Below, piece after piece: positions 9,468-19,590 of a stretch of 45,805 bases of DNA. The stretch is from an uncultured Flavobacteriaceae bacterium (GTDB lineage Bacteria > Bacteroidota > Bacteroidia > Flavobacteriales > Flavobacteriaceae): NCBI GenBank assembly GCA_937773465.1, contig CALJVK010000005.1:1-45805 (forward strand), written 5' to 3'. The notes beneath the pieces were generated by a model, which was not told the origin of the DNA, made no database searches, and saw only the letters and a program-made list of their open reading frames with translations. Within the stretch, counting starts at the first letter, position 1, and every line of letters starts with the position of its first letter. The position numbers and the translations under genes are program-made.

Positions 9468-11992
9468 TTAATTTAAATCGTTATCATCATTATTTTCTTC
9501 AACTACATCTATATCTTCAACTAAATCTATATCCTCAGCATCAGAAATATCGTCGTCGTCATTTACTACTTTTGCAACTGCTGCTATAGAATCTGATTCT
9601 TTAAGATTTATTAGTTTAACGCCTTGAGTTGCCCTACCCATTACTCTTAATGAAGAAACTTCCATTCTTATAGCTATACCAGATTTATTAATAATCATTA
9701 AATCGTCGTTATCAGTAACATTTTTAATTGTAACTAATTCCCCAGTTTTTTCGGTAATTGAAATTGTTTTAACTCCTTTACCTCCTCTGTTAGTCATTCT
9801 ATAATCATCTAAACTTGATCTTTTTCCATAGCCATTTTCAGAAACAACTAAAATATCACTTTCTAGATCATTAACAGAAATCATACCTACCACCTCATCT
9901 TTTGAATCTTTTAATCTAATTCCCCTAACACCAGATGCATTTCTACCCATTGGTCTAGTTTTGCTTTCTTCAAATCGAATACATTTTCCAGATTTAACAG
10001 CAATTAAAACTTGTGAGTTTCCATTTGTTAATTTAGCTTCTAAAAGTTCATCATCATCTTTAATTGTGATTGCATTAATTCCATTAGATCTTGGTCTTGA
10101 ATACTGTTCTAAGGATGTTTTTTTAACCTGACCTTTTTTGGTTGCCATAATTACATAATGACTATTAATATAATCTTCATCTTTCAAATCTTGAGTACAT
10201 ATAAACGCCTTAACTTCGTCATCTTGCTCAATGTTGATTAAATTTTGCATCGCTCTGCCTTTAGAAGTTTTACTTCCCTCAGGAATTTCAAAAACTCTCA
10301 TCCAGAAACATTTACCTTTTTGAGTAAAAAACAACATGTATTGATGATTAGTCCCTACAAATAAATGCTCTAAGAAATCTTCATTCCTTGTGGTAGAACC
10401 TCTTTGTCCTACTCCACCTCTGTTTTGTGTTTTATATTCTACTAGAGGAGTTCTCTTAATATAGCCAGCATTGGAAATAGTAATAACTACTTTTTCATCT
10501 GGAATCATATCTTCCATACTTAAATCACCACCAGAATATTCGATTTGAGATCTTCTTTCATCTCCATACTTATCCTAATTTCAATAAGCTCATCTTTGAT
10601 TATAGTCATCCTTCTTTCTTCACTATCAAGGATACTCTTAAGGTCCTTAATAGTATTCATTAACTCATCAAATTCACCTCTTAACTTATCCTGTTCAAGA
10701 CCAGTTAATTGTCTTAAACGCATTTCAACTATAGCTTTTGATTGAATTTCTGAGAGTTTAAATTCTTTTATTAATTTAGATTTAGCTTCATCGGCGTTTG
10801 ATGAAGATCTAATTAAAGCAATAACTTTATCTATATTATCAGAAGCAATTATTAAACCTTCTAATATATGTGCTCTTTCTTCAGCTTTTTTTAATTCATA
10901 TTTTGTTCTTCTAACAACAACATCGTGCCTGTGTTCAACAAAATATCCAATCATTTGCTTTAGGTTCAACATTTGTGGACGACCCTTTACTAATGCAATA
11001 TTATTCACACTAAAAGATGATTGAAGTTGAGTGTGTTTGAACAATGTGTTTAAAACTACATTAGGGACAGAGTCTCTTTTTAAAACATAAACAATACGCA
11101 TTCCTTGTCTATCAGATTCGTCTCTAATTGTTGAAATACCTTCAATTTTTTTATCATTGACCATTTCAGCAGTTTTTCGAATCATTTCTGCTTTATTAAC
11201 TTGATAAGGAATTTCAGTAACAATAATACATTCCCTTCCATTCACTTCTTCAATTTCAGCTTTAGCTCTCATTACAATCCTTCCTCTTCCAGTTTCGAAA
11301 GCTTGCTTAACTCCTTCATAACCATAAATTATACCTCCTGTTGGAAAGTCAGGTGCTTTTACAAATTGAATTAATTCATCAGTAGATATATCATTATTTT
11401 CAATATAGGCTATTGTACCGTCAATAACCTCAGTAATATTATGTGGAGGCATATTTGTTGCCATTCCAACGGCAATTCCACTCGCACCATTTATTAATAA
11501 ACCAGGTATTTTAGTAGGTAGAACTGTAGGTTCCATTATAGAATCATCATAATTTAATTGATGATCTACAGTGTCTTTATCTAAATCTGCAACCATTTCT
11601 TCTGAAATTTTCTGCATTCTAGCTTCAGTATATCTCATTGCAGCAGGACTATCTCCATCAACAGAACCATAATTTCCTTGCCCGTCGACCAATAAATATC
11701 TTAAACTCCACTCTTGAGCCATTCTTACCATAGTATCGTAGACTGAAGAATCTCCATGTGGATGATATTTACCAAGTACTTCTCCAACAATAAAAGCTGA
11801 TTTTTTAAATTTACTAGAACCTCTCAAACCCAATTGATGCATTCCATATAAAACACGCCTGTGGACTGGTTTTAAACCGTCTCTAACATCGGGCAGAGCT
11901 CTAGAGACAATAACAGACATTGAATAATCAATGTAAGCAGATTTCATAGCATCTTCAATGTTGATTGGGATTAATTTTTCACCTTCACTCAT
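9468..11992 (-). CDS. gyrA: DNA gyrase subunit A (one frameshift near 10573)
   Basis: This is the gyrase A subunit, which breaks and rejoins DNA for negative supercoiling. The N-terminal part has [20 protein letters not shown], the quinolone-region helix [17 protein letters not shown] and the catalytic Tyr121 in [10 protein letters not shown]. The C-terminal beta-pinwheel has repeats such as [10 protein letters not shown] (a GyrA-box-like motif) and ends in an acidic tail. One base is missing near 10573; restoring it gives [20 protein letters not shown] joined to [12 protein letters not shown] and a normal length of about 841 residues. As gyrA is essential, the shift is very probably a sequence error. 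A TATATTTG box lies 31 bases upstream. gyrA is divergent from clpC. Confidence 0.95.
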
Positions 11993-12023
11993 AAAATTAT
12001 TTTTTACGTTAGTTACAACCTAA

Positions 12024-12031
12024 CAAATATA
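12024..12031 (-). promoter_or_regulatory. Bacteroidota -7 promoter element TATATTTG for gyrA
   Basis: TATATTTG matches TAnnTTTG and lies 31 bases before the gyrA ATG in the intergenic gap. A clear TTTG partner 19-21 bases upstream is not visible. This suggests a short 5' leader of roughly 25 bases for the gyrA-TPR transcript. Confidence 0.5.
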
Positions 12032-12103
12032 ATAATACCCCATATTTTAAATTGAATTTAAATGCGATTTTTTATACATTTTATTAACAAATTATTAAAG
12101 ATA

Positions 12104-12125
12104 TTTTATCAAATAGTAGATAAAA
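12104..12125. promoter_or_regulatory. Inverted repeat TTTTATC-N8-GATAAAA upstream of clpC (possible operator)
   Basis: The arms TTTTATC (12104-12110) and GATAAAA (12119-12125) are exact inverse complements around an 8-base spacer. A third copy of GATAAAA sits at 12168-12174, just before the clpC ATG at 12183. The 190-base gyrA-clpC gap is otherwise A/T-rich with no recognisable element on the clpC side. A dimeric regulator of this stress-chaperone gene is possible; chance in AT-rich DNA is also plausible. Confidence 0.3.
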
Positions 12126-12182
12126 AAACTTGGAATTAATAAATTTTTTTTGTCTATTTACTTATAAGATAAAAGAATATAT

Positions 12183-14714
12183 ATGGATGATAATTTTTCT
12201 TCTAGAGTTAAAGATGTTATTACCTATAGTAAAGAAGAAGCTCTGAGACTAGGGCATGACTTTATTGGAACTGAACATCTTCTTTTGGGAATGCTTCGAG
12301 ATGGAGGCGGAAAGGCAATTAACATATTAAACTCTCTTGAAATTGATTTAGATTATTTAAGAAAGAAAGTTGAGATATTAAGTCCGCCTAATCCAATCAA
12401 TGATTTTAATCAAAATCATAAAAAAAATTTACATCTTACAAGACAAGCTGAAAGAGCATTAAAGACTACTTTTTTAGAAGCAAAGCTGTTTCAGGGTAAA
12501 TCAATAAATACTGCACATCTACTATTATGCATCCTTAGAAACGAAAACGATCCAACAACAAAGTTGCTAATAAAACTTCAACTTGATTACGAATCTGTAA
12601 AAGAACAATTCAAATATATGCTCACCGAGCTTAATGATGATTTTACTAGTTCCCCTTCTTCAGAAACTTTTCCTGATGAATCTAAAGATAATGAAGACCC
12701 GATTGAAGAAAATCCGTTTACAATTAAATCAGAATCAAAATCTAAAGTTAAATCCAAAACACCTGTTTTAGATAATTTTGGAAGAGACTTAACCTCTCTA
12801 GCTAATGCTGGAAAATTAGACCCAGTAATTGGTAGAGAAAAAGAGATTGAAAGAGTTTCTCAAATTTTAAGCAGAAGAAAGAAAAATAATCCTTTATTAA
12901 TTGGTGAACCAGGTGTTGGTAAATCTGCAATTGCGGAAGGCTTGGCATTAAGAATTATACAAAAAAAAGTTTCTAGAATATTATACAATAAAAGAGTTGT
13001 TACTCTTGATTTAGCAAGCATAGTTGCAGGAACAAAATATCGAGGACAGTTTGAAGAAAGAATGAAAGCTGTAATGAATGAAATTGAAAAAAATGATAAT
13101 ATAATATTATTTATTGATGAAATTCATACAATTGTCGGTGCAGGTGGAGCAACAGGAAGCTTAGACGCTTCTAACATGTTTAAACCAGCATTAGCAAGAG
13201 GAGAAATTCAATGCATAGGAGCTACAACTTTAGATGAATACAGACAGTATATTGAAAAAGATGGGGCATTAGAAAGAAGATTTCAAAAAATTATAGTAGA
13301 GCCTACAACAGTGGAAGAAACACTAGAAATTTTAAGAAATATTAAAGATCAATATGAATCTCATCATAATGTTAACTACACTGACAAAGCTTTGGAAGCA
13401 TGTGTTAAATTAACAGATAGGTACATTTCTGATAGGTTTTTTCCTGACAAGGCTATTGATGCAATGGATGAAGCCGGGTCAAGAGTTCATATAACAAATA
13501 TGGATGTTCCAAAAAATATAGTTGATTTAGAAATTTCTCTTGAGGAAGTAAGAGATAAAAAAAATACAGTTGTTAAAAAACAAAAATATGAAGAAGCTGC
13601 AAAACTAAGAGACGATGAAAAAAGAATTGAAAAAGAATTAGTTTCTGCTCAAGAAAAATGGCAAGAAGAATTAAAACAACATAGGGAAACAGTTGATGAA
13701 AATGATATTTCAGAAGTTGTTTCTATGATAACTGGAATTCCAGTTAATAAGATTGCTAAAGCCGAATTAAAAGAGCTTAATAATTTAAATAAAATTATTT
13801 CCAGTAAAGTTGTTGGTCAAAAAGAAGCTGTAAATAAAGTTGTAAAAGCTATTCAAAGAAATAGAGCGGGGATTAAAGACCCTAATAAACCTATTGGTTC
13901 ATTTATATTTTTAGGTCAAACTGGTGTAGGAAAAACACAACTTGCTAAAATCTTATCTTCAGAGTTATTTAGTGGCTCAGATTCTTTGATTAGAATTGAC
14001 ATGAGTGAGTACATGGAGAAATTTGCTATCTCAAGATTAATCGGGGCACCCCCTGGTTACGTCGGTTATGAAGAAGGTGGGCAATTAACAGAAAAAGTAA
14101 GAAGAAAGCCATATAGTGTCATATTACTTGATGAAGTTGAAAAAGCTCACCCTGACATCTTCAATATGCTTTTGCAGGTACTTGATGAAGGATCATTGAC
14201 AGATAGTTTAGGAAGAAAAGTAGATTTCAAAAATACAGTTATAATAATGACTTCAAATCTTGGCGCAAGACAAGTAAAAGATTTTGGAAACGGAGTTGGA
14301 TTCGGGACAGAATCAATGAAATCTCAAGAGACTAAAAACATAAAGAATACCATAGAAAAATCATTAAAAAAAGCATTTTCACCTGAGTTTTTAAACAGAG
14401 TTGATGAAATAGTTGTTTTTAATAGTTTAGAAAAAGATGATTTGAAAAAAATAATAACTATTGAAATAGATAAATTAAAAAACAGATTAACAGAACTAGG
14501 ATATAATTTAAAAATTTCTTCAAAAGCACTAAACTTTTTGTGCGAAAAAGGATTTGATAAAAAATACGGAGCTAGGCCTTTAAAAAGAGCGATTCAAAAT
14601 TACGTTGAAGACCTAATTGCTGAAGAAATAGTAAAATCCAAAATAAAAGAAGGAAGTAATATAAAAATTGACCATAACAGTAAGTCGGAAAAACTAAATA
14701 TTATTAAACTTTAA
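12183..14714 (+). CDS. clpC: ATP-dependent Clp protease ATPase subunit ClpC
   Basis: The product has 843 residues in the class I Clp/Hsp100 order. Two N-domain repeats (residues 1-150, YSKEEALRLGHDFIGTEHLL) are followed by a linker and AAA-1 with Walker A GEPGVGKSA (about 241) and Walker B ILFIDEIH. Next is a UVR-type middle segment (KYEEAAKLRDDEKRIEKEL), short as in ClpC rather than the long ClpB coiled coil, then AAA-2 with GQTGVGKTQ (about 577) and the C-terminal GARPLKRAIQ sensor-2. A VGF loop in GNGVGFGTES (about residue 703) is the ClpP-docking tripeptide. It unfolds substrates for ClpP in the cytoplasm. It is monocistronic by spacing, with an inverted repeat upstream. Confidence 0.95.
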   Translation: MDDNFSSRVKDVITYSKEEALRLGHDFIGTEHLLLGMLRDGGGKAINILNSLEIDLDYLRKKVEILSPPNPINDFNQNHKKNLHLTRQAERALKTTFLEAKLFQGKSINTAHLLLCILRNENDPTTKLLIKLQLDYESVKEQFKYMLTELNDDFTSSPSSETFPDESKDNEDPIEENPFTIKSESKSKVKSKTPVLDNFGRDLTSLANAGKLDPVIGREKEIERVSQILSRRKKNNPLLIGEPGVGKSAIAEGLALRIIQKKVSRILYNKRVVTLDLASIVAGTKYRGQFEERMKAVMNEIEKNDNIILFIDEIHTIVGAGGATGSLDASNMFKPALARGEIQCIGATTLDEYRQYIEKDGALERRFQKIIVEPTTVEETLEILRNIKDQYESHHNVNYTDKALEACVKLTDRYISDRFFPDKAIDAMDEAGSRVHITNMDVPKNIVDLEISLEEVRDKKNTVVKKQKYEEAAKLRDDEKRIEKELVSAQEKWQEELKQHRETVDENDISEVVSMITGIPVNKIAKAELKELNNLNKIISSKVVGQKEAVNKVVKAIQRNRAGIKDPNKPIGSFIFLGQTGVGKTQLAKILSSELFSGSDSLIRIDMSEYMEKFAISRLIGAPPGYVGYEEGGQLTEKVRRKPYSVILLDEVEKAHPDIFNMLLQVLDEGSLTDSLGRKVDFKNTVIIMTSNLGARQVKDFGNGVGFGTESMKSQETKNIKNTIEKSLKKAFSPEFLNRVDEIVVFNSLEKDDLKKIITIEIDKLKNRLTELGYNLKISSKALNFLCEKGFDKKYGARPLKRAIQNYVEDLIAEEIVKSKIKEGSNIKIDHNSKSEKLNIIKL

Positions 14715-14731
14715 TCTGAAATAGTATTTTT

Positions 14732-14755
14732 TTTTTATTGAATAATCAATAAAAA
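14732..14755 (+). terminator. AT-only hairpin downstream of clpC (weak terminator candidate)
   Basis: TTTTTATTGA (14732-14741) and TCAATAAAAA (14746-14755) are perfect inverse complements around a 4-base loop, 18 bases after the clpC stop. The stem has a single G-C pair, and the ten-base T run precedes the hairpin instead of following it, so it does not fit a classical intrinsic terminator. It may still end or stabilise the clpC message. Confidence 0.35.
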
Positions 14756-14861
14756 CCTTTCAAATTAAATAATTCATAAAATAGTATATTTATTTTGTTT
14801 TATTTGTAAAATAAATCTCTCTTTAACATACATTTACATCTGATATTAATTTGTCAAAAAC

Positions 14862-17303
14862 ATGAATGTTATAAAATTTGGAGGAACTTCAATATCAAAT
14901 TCTGAAAACATAAATAGAGTTATTGATATTATAATTAGTTGTGATACTAATTCTGTTGTGATATTGTCAGCAATTGGAGAAACAACCAACCAACTAATAA
15001 AATGCGGAAAATTAGCAGGGAAAAAAGATCTTAATTACAAAAATGTTTTCAATCATATTAAAGAAAATCATATAGAAATATGCTCTTCATTGTTTGAATA
15101 CAATAATCAAAGTGAAATATTAAGTTTTGTTCAAACTAAACTAAATAAGTTAGAAAACATATTAGAGGGAATTTATAATTTAAAAGAATTTAGTAAAAAA
15201 ACATATGACAATGTTTCAGGATTTGGAGAGGTATTATCATATAATATAATTGGAAAAATCTGCCAACAAAGAGGCTTAGATATTGAAATAAAAGATTCTA
15301 GAGAAATTATAACTACCAAACTTATTAATATTGGAAGAAAACAAGTCGATTTTAAATTAACCAAATTAAAATGGGATAATTTTTTAAAATCAATTAATAA
15401 AAAAATAGTAATTATGCCTGGCTACATTGCCAGAGATAATTTTGGTAACAACATTACTCTTGGAAGGGGTGGTTCAGATTTTACAGCATCAATAATTGCA
15501 TCAATATCTAATGCTAAAAAACTTGAAATATGGACTGATGTTAGCGGAATATTCACTTCAAATCCAAAACTAGTTAAACAGGCCGTTCCTATTGATTCTC
15601 TTTCTTACAAGGAAGCAATGGAATTATCACATTTTGGAGCAAAAGTTTTGTATCCTCCTACAATTCAACCAGTAATGTCTAAGAATATTCCTGTTTTTAT
15701 AAAAAATACTTTTAGCAAGAATGATAAAGGAACTCTTATATCAAGTAATTCAAGTAACAATTCAATAATCAAAGGAATTACACACATAAAAAACATTTCA
15801 TTATTAACAATTGAAGGAAGTGGAATGATAGGGATTCCAGGGTTTTCAAAAAAATTATTTGAAGAAATTTCAAATAATAATATTAATATAATAATGATAA
15901 CACAGGCCTCATCAGAACATTCCATTTGTATAGGAATCAATGATACTGATTCTGTTAATGCAAAAAAAATTATTGATGAAGCCTTTAAATACGAAATTGA
16001 AAATTCTATACTAAGCCCTTCCAAAATTGAATCTAAACTTTCAATCATTGCACTTGTTGGTGACAACATGAGAGATCATCAAGGCATAAGTGGTAAAATG
16101 TTTAGTGCATTAGGAAAAAACAATATTAATGTAAAAGCTATTTCTCAGGGATCTTCAGAAAGAAATATTACCGCAGTAATAAGAGAAAAGGATGTCAAAA
16201 AAGCACTTAACACACTACATGAAAAGTTTTTTGAAAAAAACATAAAACAATTAAATTTATTTATTGTTGGAATTGGTAACGTTGGATCTAAATTAATTGA
16301 TCAAATTGAAAAACAAACTGATTATCTAGCTAAAAAACTTAAACTTAAACTCAGAGTTATAGCTATATCTAATTCAAAAAAGATGCTCTTTAATGAATCA
16401 GGCTTAAAACTAGGTAATCTTAAGCTTGAAATAAATAATGGAAAAAATTCTAATCTGGATGAATTTTATCAAAGAATCAAGAAATTGAATTTAAGAAATA
16501 GTGTTTTTATTGACAACACTGCAAGCTCAAAAATTGCGGGATTTTACAAACATTTCCTAAAGAATAACATCAGTGTTGTTACATGTAATAAAATAGCCTG
16601 TTCAGATTCTTATTCTAATTACATTGAATTAAAAAAACTATCATCAAAATACGATACATCCTTTTTATATGAAACTAATGTAGGTGCTGGATTACCAATA
16701 ATTGACACATTAAATAATTTAATTAATTCTGGTGATAAAATAAATTCTATACAAGCTGTTCTGTCAGGAAGCTTAAATTATATATTTAATAACTTTAAAA
16801 GTTCAAATACTTTTGAATATGTTGTAAAAGAGGCTATGGATAAAGGATTCACAGAGCCAGATCCAAAAATCGACTTAAGTGGAATAGACGTTGCAAGAAA
16901 AATTTTAATTTTAGCGAGAGAAAGTGGTAATGAAATTGAATTAAAAGACATATCTAATACATCTTTCTTACCCAAAGAAAGTTTAAACACAAAAAATAAT
17001 AAAGAGTTTTTAAAATCATTGTCTGAAAATAAAGATCATTTTGAAAACATTTTAAATGATGCATACAGTAATGATTGTAAAATAAAATATGTAGCTGAAT
17101 ATAAAAATGGAAAAGCAAGTGTAGGAATTAAAAATATTCCAAAGGATCATGATTTTTACAATCTTGAAGGGAGTGATAATATTGTCTTATTTTATACAGA
17201 CAGATATAAACAACAACCATTAATCGTTAAGGGAGCTGGAGCTGGAGCTGATGTCACAGCAGCTGGAATTTTTGCAGATATAATTAGAACAAGCAAAAGA
17301 TAA
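14862..17303 (+). CDS. thrA: Bifunctional aspartokinase / homoserine dehydrogenase
   Basis: This 813-residue fusion catalyses the first and third steps from aspartate to threonine and methionine. The N-terminal aspartokinase begins VIKFGGTSIS and has LGRGGSDFTASIIA and EIWTDVSGIFTSNP. Two ACT segments follow (about 300-450), containing GMIGIPGFSKKLFEEI and NINVKAISQGSSERNI, for amino-acid feedback. The homoserine dehydrogenase half has the NAD(P) loop IVGIGNVGSKL (about 466), then TNVGAGLPIID and VLSGSLNYIFN. The length and order match E. coli ThrA. It is first in a thrA-thrB-thrC operon, 54 bases before thrB. The 147-base leader contains no threonine-codon-rich peptide, so classical attenuation is not evident. 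Confidence 0.95.
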   Translation: MNVIKFGGTSISNSENINRVIDIIISCDTNSVVILSAIGETTNQLIKCGKLAGKKDLNYKNVFNHIKENHIEICSSLFEYNNQSEILSFVQTKLNKLENILEGIYNLKEFSKKTYDNVSGFGEVLSYNIIGKICQQRGLDIEIKDSREIITTKLINIGRKQVDFKLTKLKWDNFLKSINKKIVIMPGYIARDNFGNNITLGRGGSDFTASIIASISNAKKLEIWTDVSGIFTSNPKLVKQAVPIDSLSYKEAMELSHFGAKVLYPPTIQPVMSKNIPVFIKNTFSKNDKGTLISSNSSNNSIIKGITHIKNISLLTIEGSGMIGIPGFSKKLFEEISNNNINIIMITQASSEHSICIGINDTDSVNAKKIIDEAFKYEIENSILSPSKIESKLSIIALVGDNMRDHQGISGKMFSALGKNNINVKAISQGSSERNITAVIREKDVKKALNTLHEKFFEKNIKQLNLFIVGIGNVGSKLIDQIEKQTDYLAKKLKLKLRVIAISNSKKMLFNESGLKLGNLKLEINNGKNSNLDEFYQRIKKLNLRNSVFIDNTASSKIAGFYKHFLKNNISVVTCNKIACSDSYSNYIELKKLSSKYDTSFLYETNVGAGLPIIDTLNNLINSGDKINSIQAVLSGSLNYIFNNFKSSNTFEYVVKEAMDKGFTEPDPKIDLSGIDVARKILILARESGNEIELKDISNTSFLPKESLNTKNNKEFLKSLSENKDHFENILNDAYSNDCKIKYVAEYKNGKASVGIKNIPKDHDFYNLEGSDNIVLFYTDRYKQQPLIVKGAGAGADVTAAGIFADIIRTSKR

Positions 17304-17357
17304 ATAAAAACTTTATTACAACTCAAATTTTCTTTTAAAATACATAGTTTAGCAGCG

Positions 17358-18287
17358 ATGAATGAAATAAGGGTATTTTCTCCAGCAAGCATAGCAAACC
17401 TTTCATGTGGATATGATATTTTAGGAGTATGTTTAGACAAAGTAGGTGATGAAATAATTGTCAGAAAAACAAAAAAGAGAGGCGTTGTTATCACAAAAAT
17501 TTCTGGACAAAAACTTAGTAAAGATATAAAACTGAATGTTGCTGGTGTATCTGCTACTGCCCTTCTAAATGAAACAGAAGTTAATTGTGGTTTTGAAATT
17601 GAAATCCATAAAGGAATAAAGCCCGGTAGTGGAATTGGAAGTAGTGCAGCAAGCTCAGCAGGCAGTGTTTTTGCAATTAATCAATTAATTGGAAAGCCAT
17701 ATTCAAACAAAGAGTTAGTCAAATTTGCAATGGAAGGTGAAAAAGCAGCTTCTGGATCTTTGCATGCTGATAATGTTGCCGCGGTACTGTTAGGCGGGTT
17801 TACTTTTGTAAGAAATAGCTCTAAAAATGATTATTTCAAATTAAACTCACCAATCGAACTAGCATTTACAATAATTCATCCTCAAATAGAAATTAAAACA
17901 TCTGATTCGAGAGCAATTTTAAAAAAACATGTAAGTATTCAAGAAATGACTGAACAATCTGCTAATATTGGTTCATTCGTAACTGGATTGTATACTGAAA
18001 ATTATGAACTAATCGGAAGATCAATTGAGGATAAAGTTATTGAACCATTAAGATCAATTTTAATCCCCAAATTTAATGAATTAAAAAAAACCAGCTTATA
18101 TAATGGTGCTTTAGGATGTGGTATTTCTGGCTCAGGACCCTCTGTGTTCGCTATTTCCAAAGGGGCTAGTACAGCAAAAAAGGTCGGGGTATCTATGGGA
18201 AAAATCTATAATGAATTAGATTTAGAGTATGATATTCATATTTCTTACGTTAATGATATTGGAATAAAAATATTAGAATTAAAATAG
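17358..18287 (+). CDS. thrB: Homoserine kinase
   Basis: A 309-residue GHMP-family kinase that phosphorylates homoserine for ThrC. It starts with VFSPASIANLSCGYDILG (substrate-binding N-terminus). The ATP-binding glycine/serine loop is KPGSGIGSSAASSAGSVFA (about residues 87-105), and motif 3 is GCGISGSGPSVFAISKG (about 252). The length equals the family norm. The gene lies between thrA and thrC in one operon, and its stop is one base before the thrC ATG, which implies translational coupling. Confidence 0.95.
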   Translation: MNEIRVFSPASIANLSCGYDILGVCLDKVGDEIIVRKTKKRGVVITKISGQKLSKDIKLNVAGVSATALLNETEVNCGFEIEIHKGIKPGSGIGSSAASSAGSVFAINQLIGKPYSNKELVKFAMEGEKAASGSLHADNVAAVLLGGFTFVRNSSKNDYFKLNSPIELAFTIIHPQIEIKTSDSRAILKKHVSIQEMTEQSANIGSFVTGLYTENYELIGRSIEDKVIEPLRSILIPKFNELKKTSLYNGALGCGISGSGPSVFAISKGASTAKKVGVSMGKIYNELDLEYDIHISYVNDIGIKILELK

Positions 18288-18288
18288 T

Positions 18289-19590
18289 ATGTTTTATAAA
18301 AGTTTGAAATCAAGTTCAAAATTAGTGAATTTTGAAGAAGCAGTCAAAAAAGGACTAGCAGAAGATGGAGGTTTATTTTTTCCTGAAAAAATTAAAAAAT
18401 TAAACAAAGAATTTATTGAAAATTTAGAAGAGTTTTCAAATATTGAAATTGCATATGAGGTAATTAAACAATTTATTGGAGATGAAATTAATGAAAATGA
18501 TTTAAAAAATATCATAAAAAACACAATTGACTTTGATTTTCCTTTAATAGATATTGAAAAAAATATAAAATCTTTAGAGCTTTTTCATGGACCTACTCTA
18601 GCATTTAAAGACGTGGGAGCAAGATTTATGGCAAATTGCCTTGGACACTTTAATAAAAAAAGTGATAAAACAAATACAGTTCTTGTTGCAACATCTGGGG
18701 ACACGGGTGCCGCTGTTGCTAATGGTTTTCTTGGCGTAAAAGGAACTAATGTTGTTATTCTATATCCAAAAAATATGGTAAGTGAGATACAAGAAAAACA
18801 ACTAACTACAAATGAAAAAAATATAACTGCATTTAGAGTTGATGGAACTTTTGACGACTGTCAAAAGATGGTTAAAAAAGCTTTTACAGATAAGGAATTA
18901 AATAACGAATTAAATTTAACTTCTGCTAACTCAATTAATGTAGCAAGGTGGCTGCCTCAAATGTTTTATTATTTTTTTGCAATAAAACATTTAAAAACAA
19001 ATAAAAAAATAGTGTTTAGTGTACCAAGTGGTAATTTTGGAAATATTTGTGCTGGTGCAATTGCAATGAAATTAGGATTGCCAATAGATCAATTTGTTGC
19101 TAGTACAAATTCAAATGATACAATTCCTAGATATTTAAATACTAAAAACTATAACCCGAAAAAAACTATTCCTACTATTTCAAATGCAATGGATGTTTCA
19201 AATCCTAGTAATTTCATAAGAATAGAAGAAATATTTCAAGACTTTAACGAATTGAAAAATTGTTTTTCATCATACAGTTTTAACGATGACAAAACTTTAA
19301 AAGCAGTTAAAAGTGTATACAAAAACTCTAATTATATATTAGACCCTCACGGAGCAGTTGGTTATCTTGGTTTAAAAAAGTTTTTAACTAATAACTCTGA
19401 TTTTATTGGTATTTTTTTAGAAACTGCTCATCCAATAAAATTTTCAAATCATATTGAAAATGAATTAGATTTAAAATTAAAAATACCTCAGTCAATAAGT
19501 AAAATTATTTCGAGAAAAAAAAGATATATTGATATTGAAAACTATAGTAATTTTAAAAGAAAAATACTTAATATGGGTTTAATTAAATGA
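18289..19590 (+). CDS. thrC: Threonine synthase
   Basis: A 433-residue PLP enzyme of fold type II that makes threonine from O-phosphohomoserine. The PLP lysine is in LAFKDVGARFMA (about residue 107). The phosphate-binding SGDTGAAVANGF and GVKGTNVVILYPK follow, with VPSGNFGNICAG and DPHGAVGYLG near the C-terminal half. The N-terminal SSKLVNFEEAVKKGLAEDGG segment marks the enterobacterial/yeast-type class. It is the last gene of the thr operon. Its 3' end overlaps the convergent S9 peptidase gene by 12 bases, so no intergenic terminator exists. Confidence 0.95.
   Translation: MFYKSLKSSSKLVNFEEAVKKGLAEDGGLFFPEKIKKLNKEFIENLEEFSNIEIAYEVIKQFIGDEINENDLKNIIKNTIDFDFPLIDIEKNIKSLELFHGPTLAFKDVGARFMANCLGHFNKKSDKTNTVLVATSGDTGAAVANGFLGVKGTNVVILYPKNMVSEIQEKQLTTNEKNITAFRVDGTFDDCQKMVKKAFTDKELNNELNLTSANSINVARWLPQMFYYFFAIKHLKTNKKIVFSVPSGNFGNICAGAIAMKLGLPIDQFVASTNSNDTIPRYLNTKNYNPKKTIPTISNAMDVSNPSNFIRIEEIFQDFNELKNCFSSYSFNDDKTLKAVKSVYKNSNYILDPHGAVGYLGLKKFLTNNSDFIGIFLETAHPIKFSNHIENELDLKLKIPQSISKIISRKKRYIDIENYSNFKRKILNMGLIK

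Noticed and set aside
10520..10580. Programmed ribosomal frameshifting or a split gyrase
   Set aside because: No slippery heptamer or following stem-loop is obvious at the break, and the same kind of shift occurs in many unrelated genes here; sequence error is simpler.
14715..14861. Threonine attenuator peptide upstream of thrA
   Set aside because: No short frame with clustered Thr or Ile codons is present.
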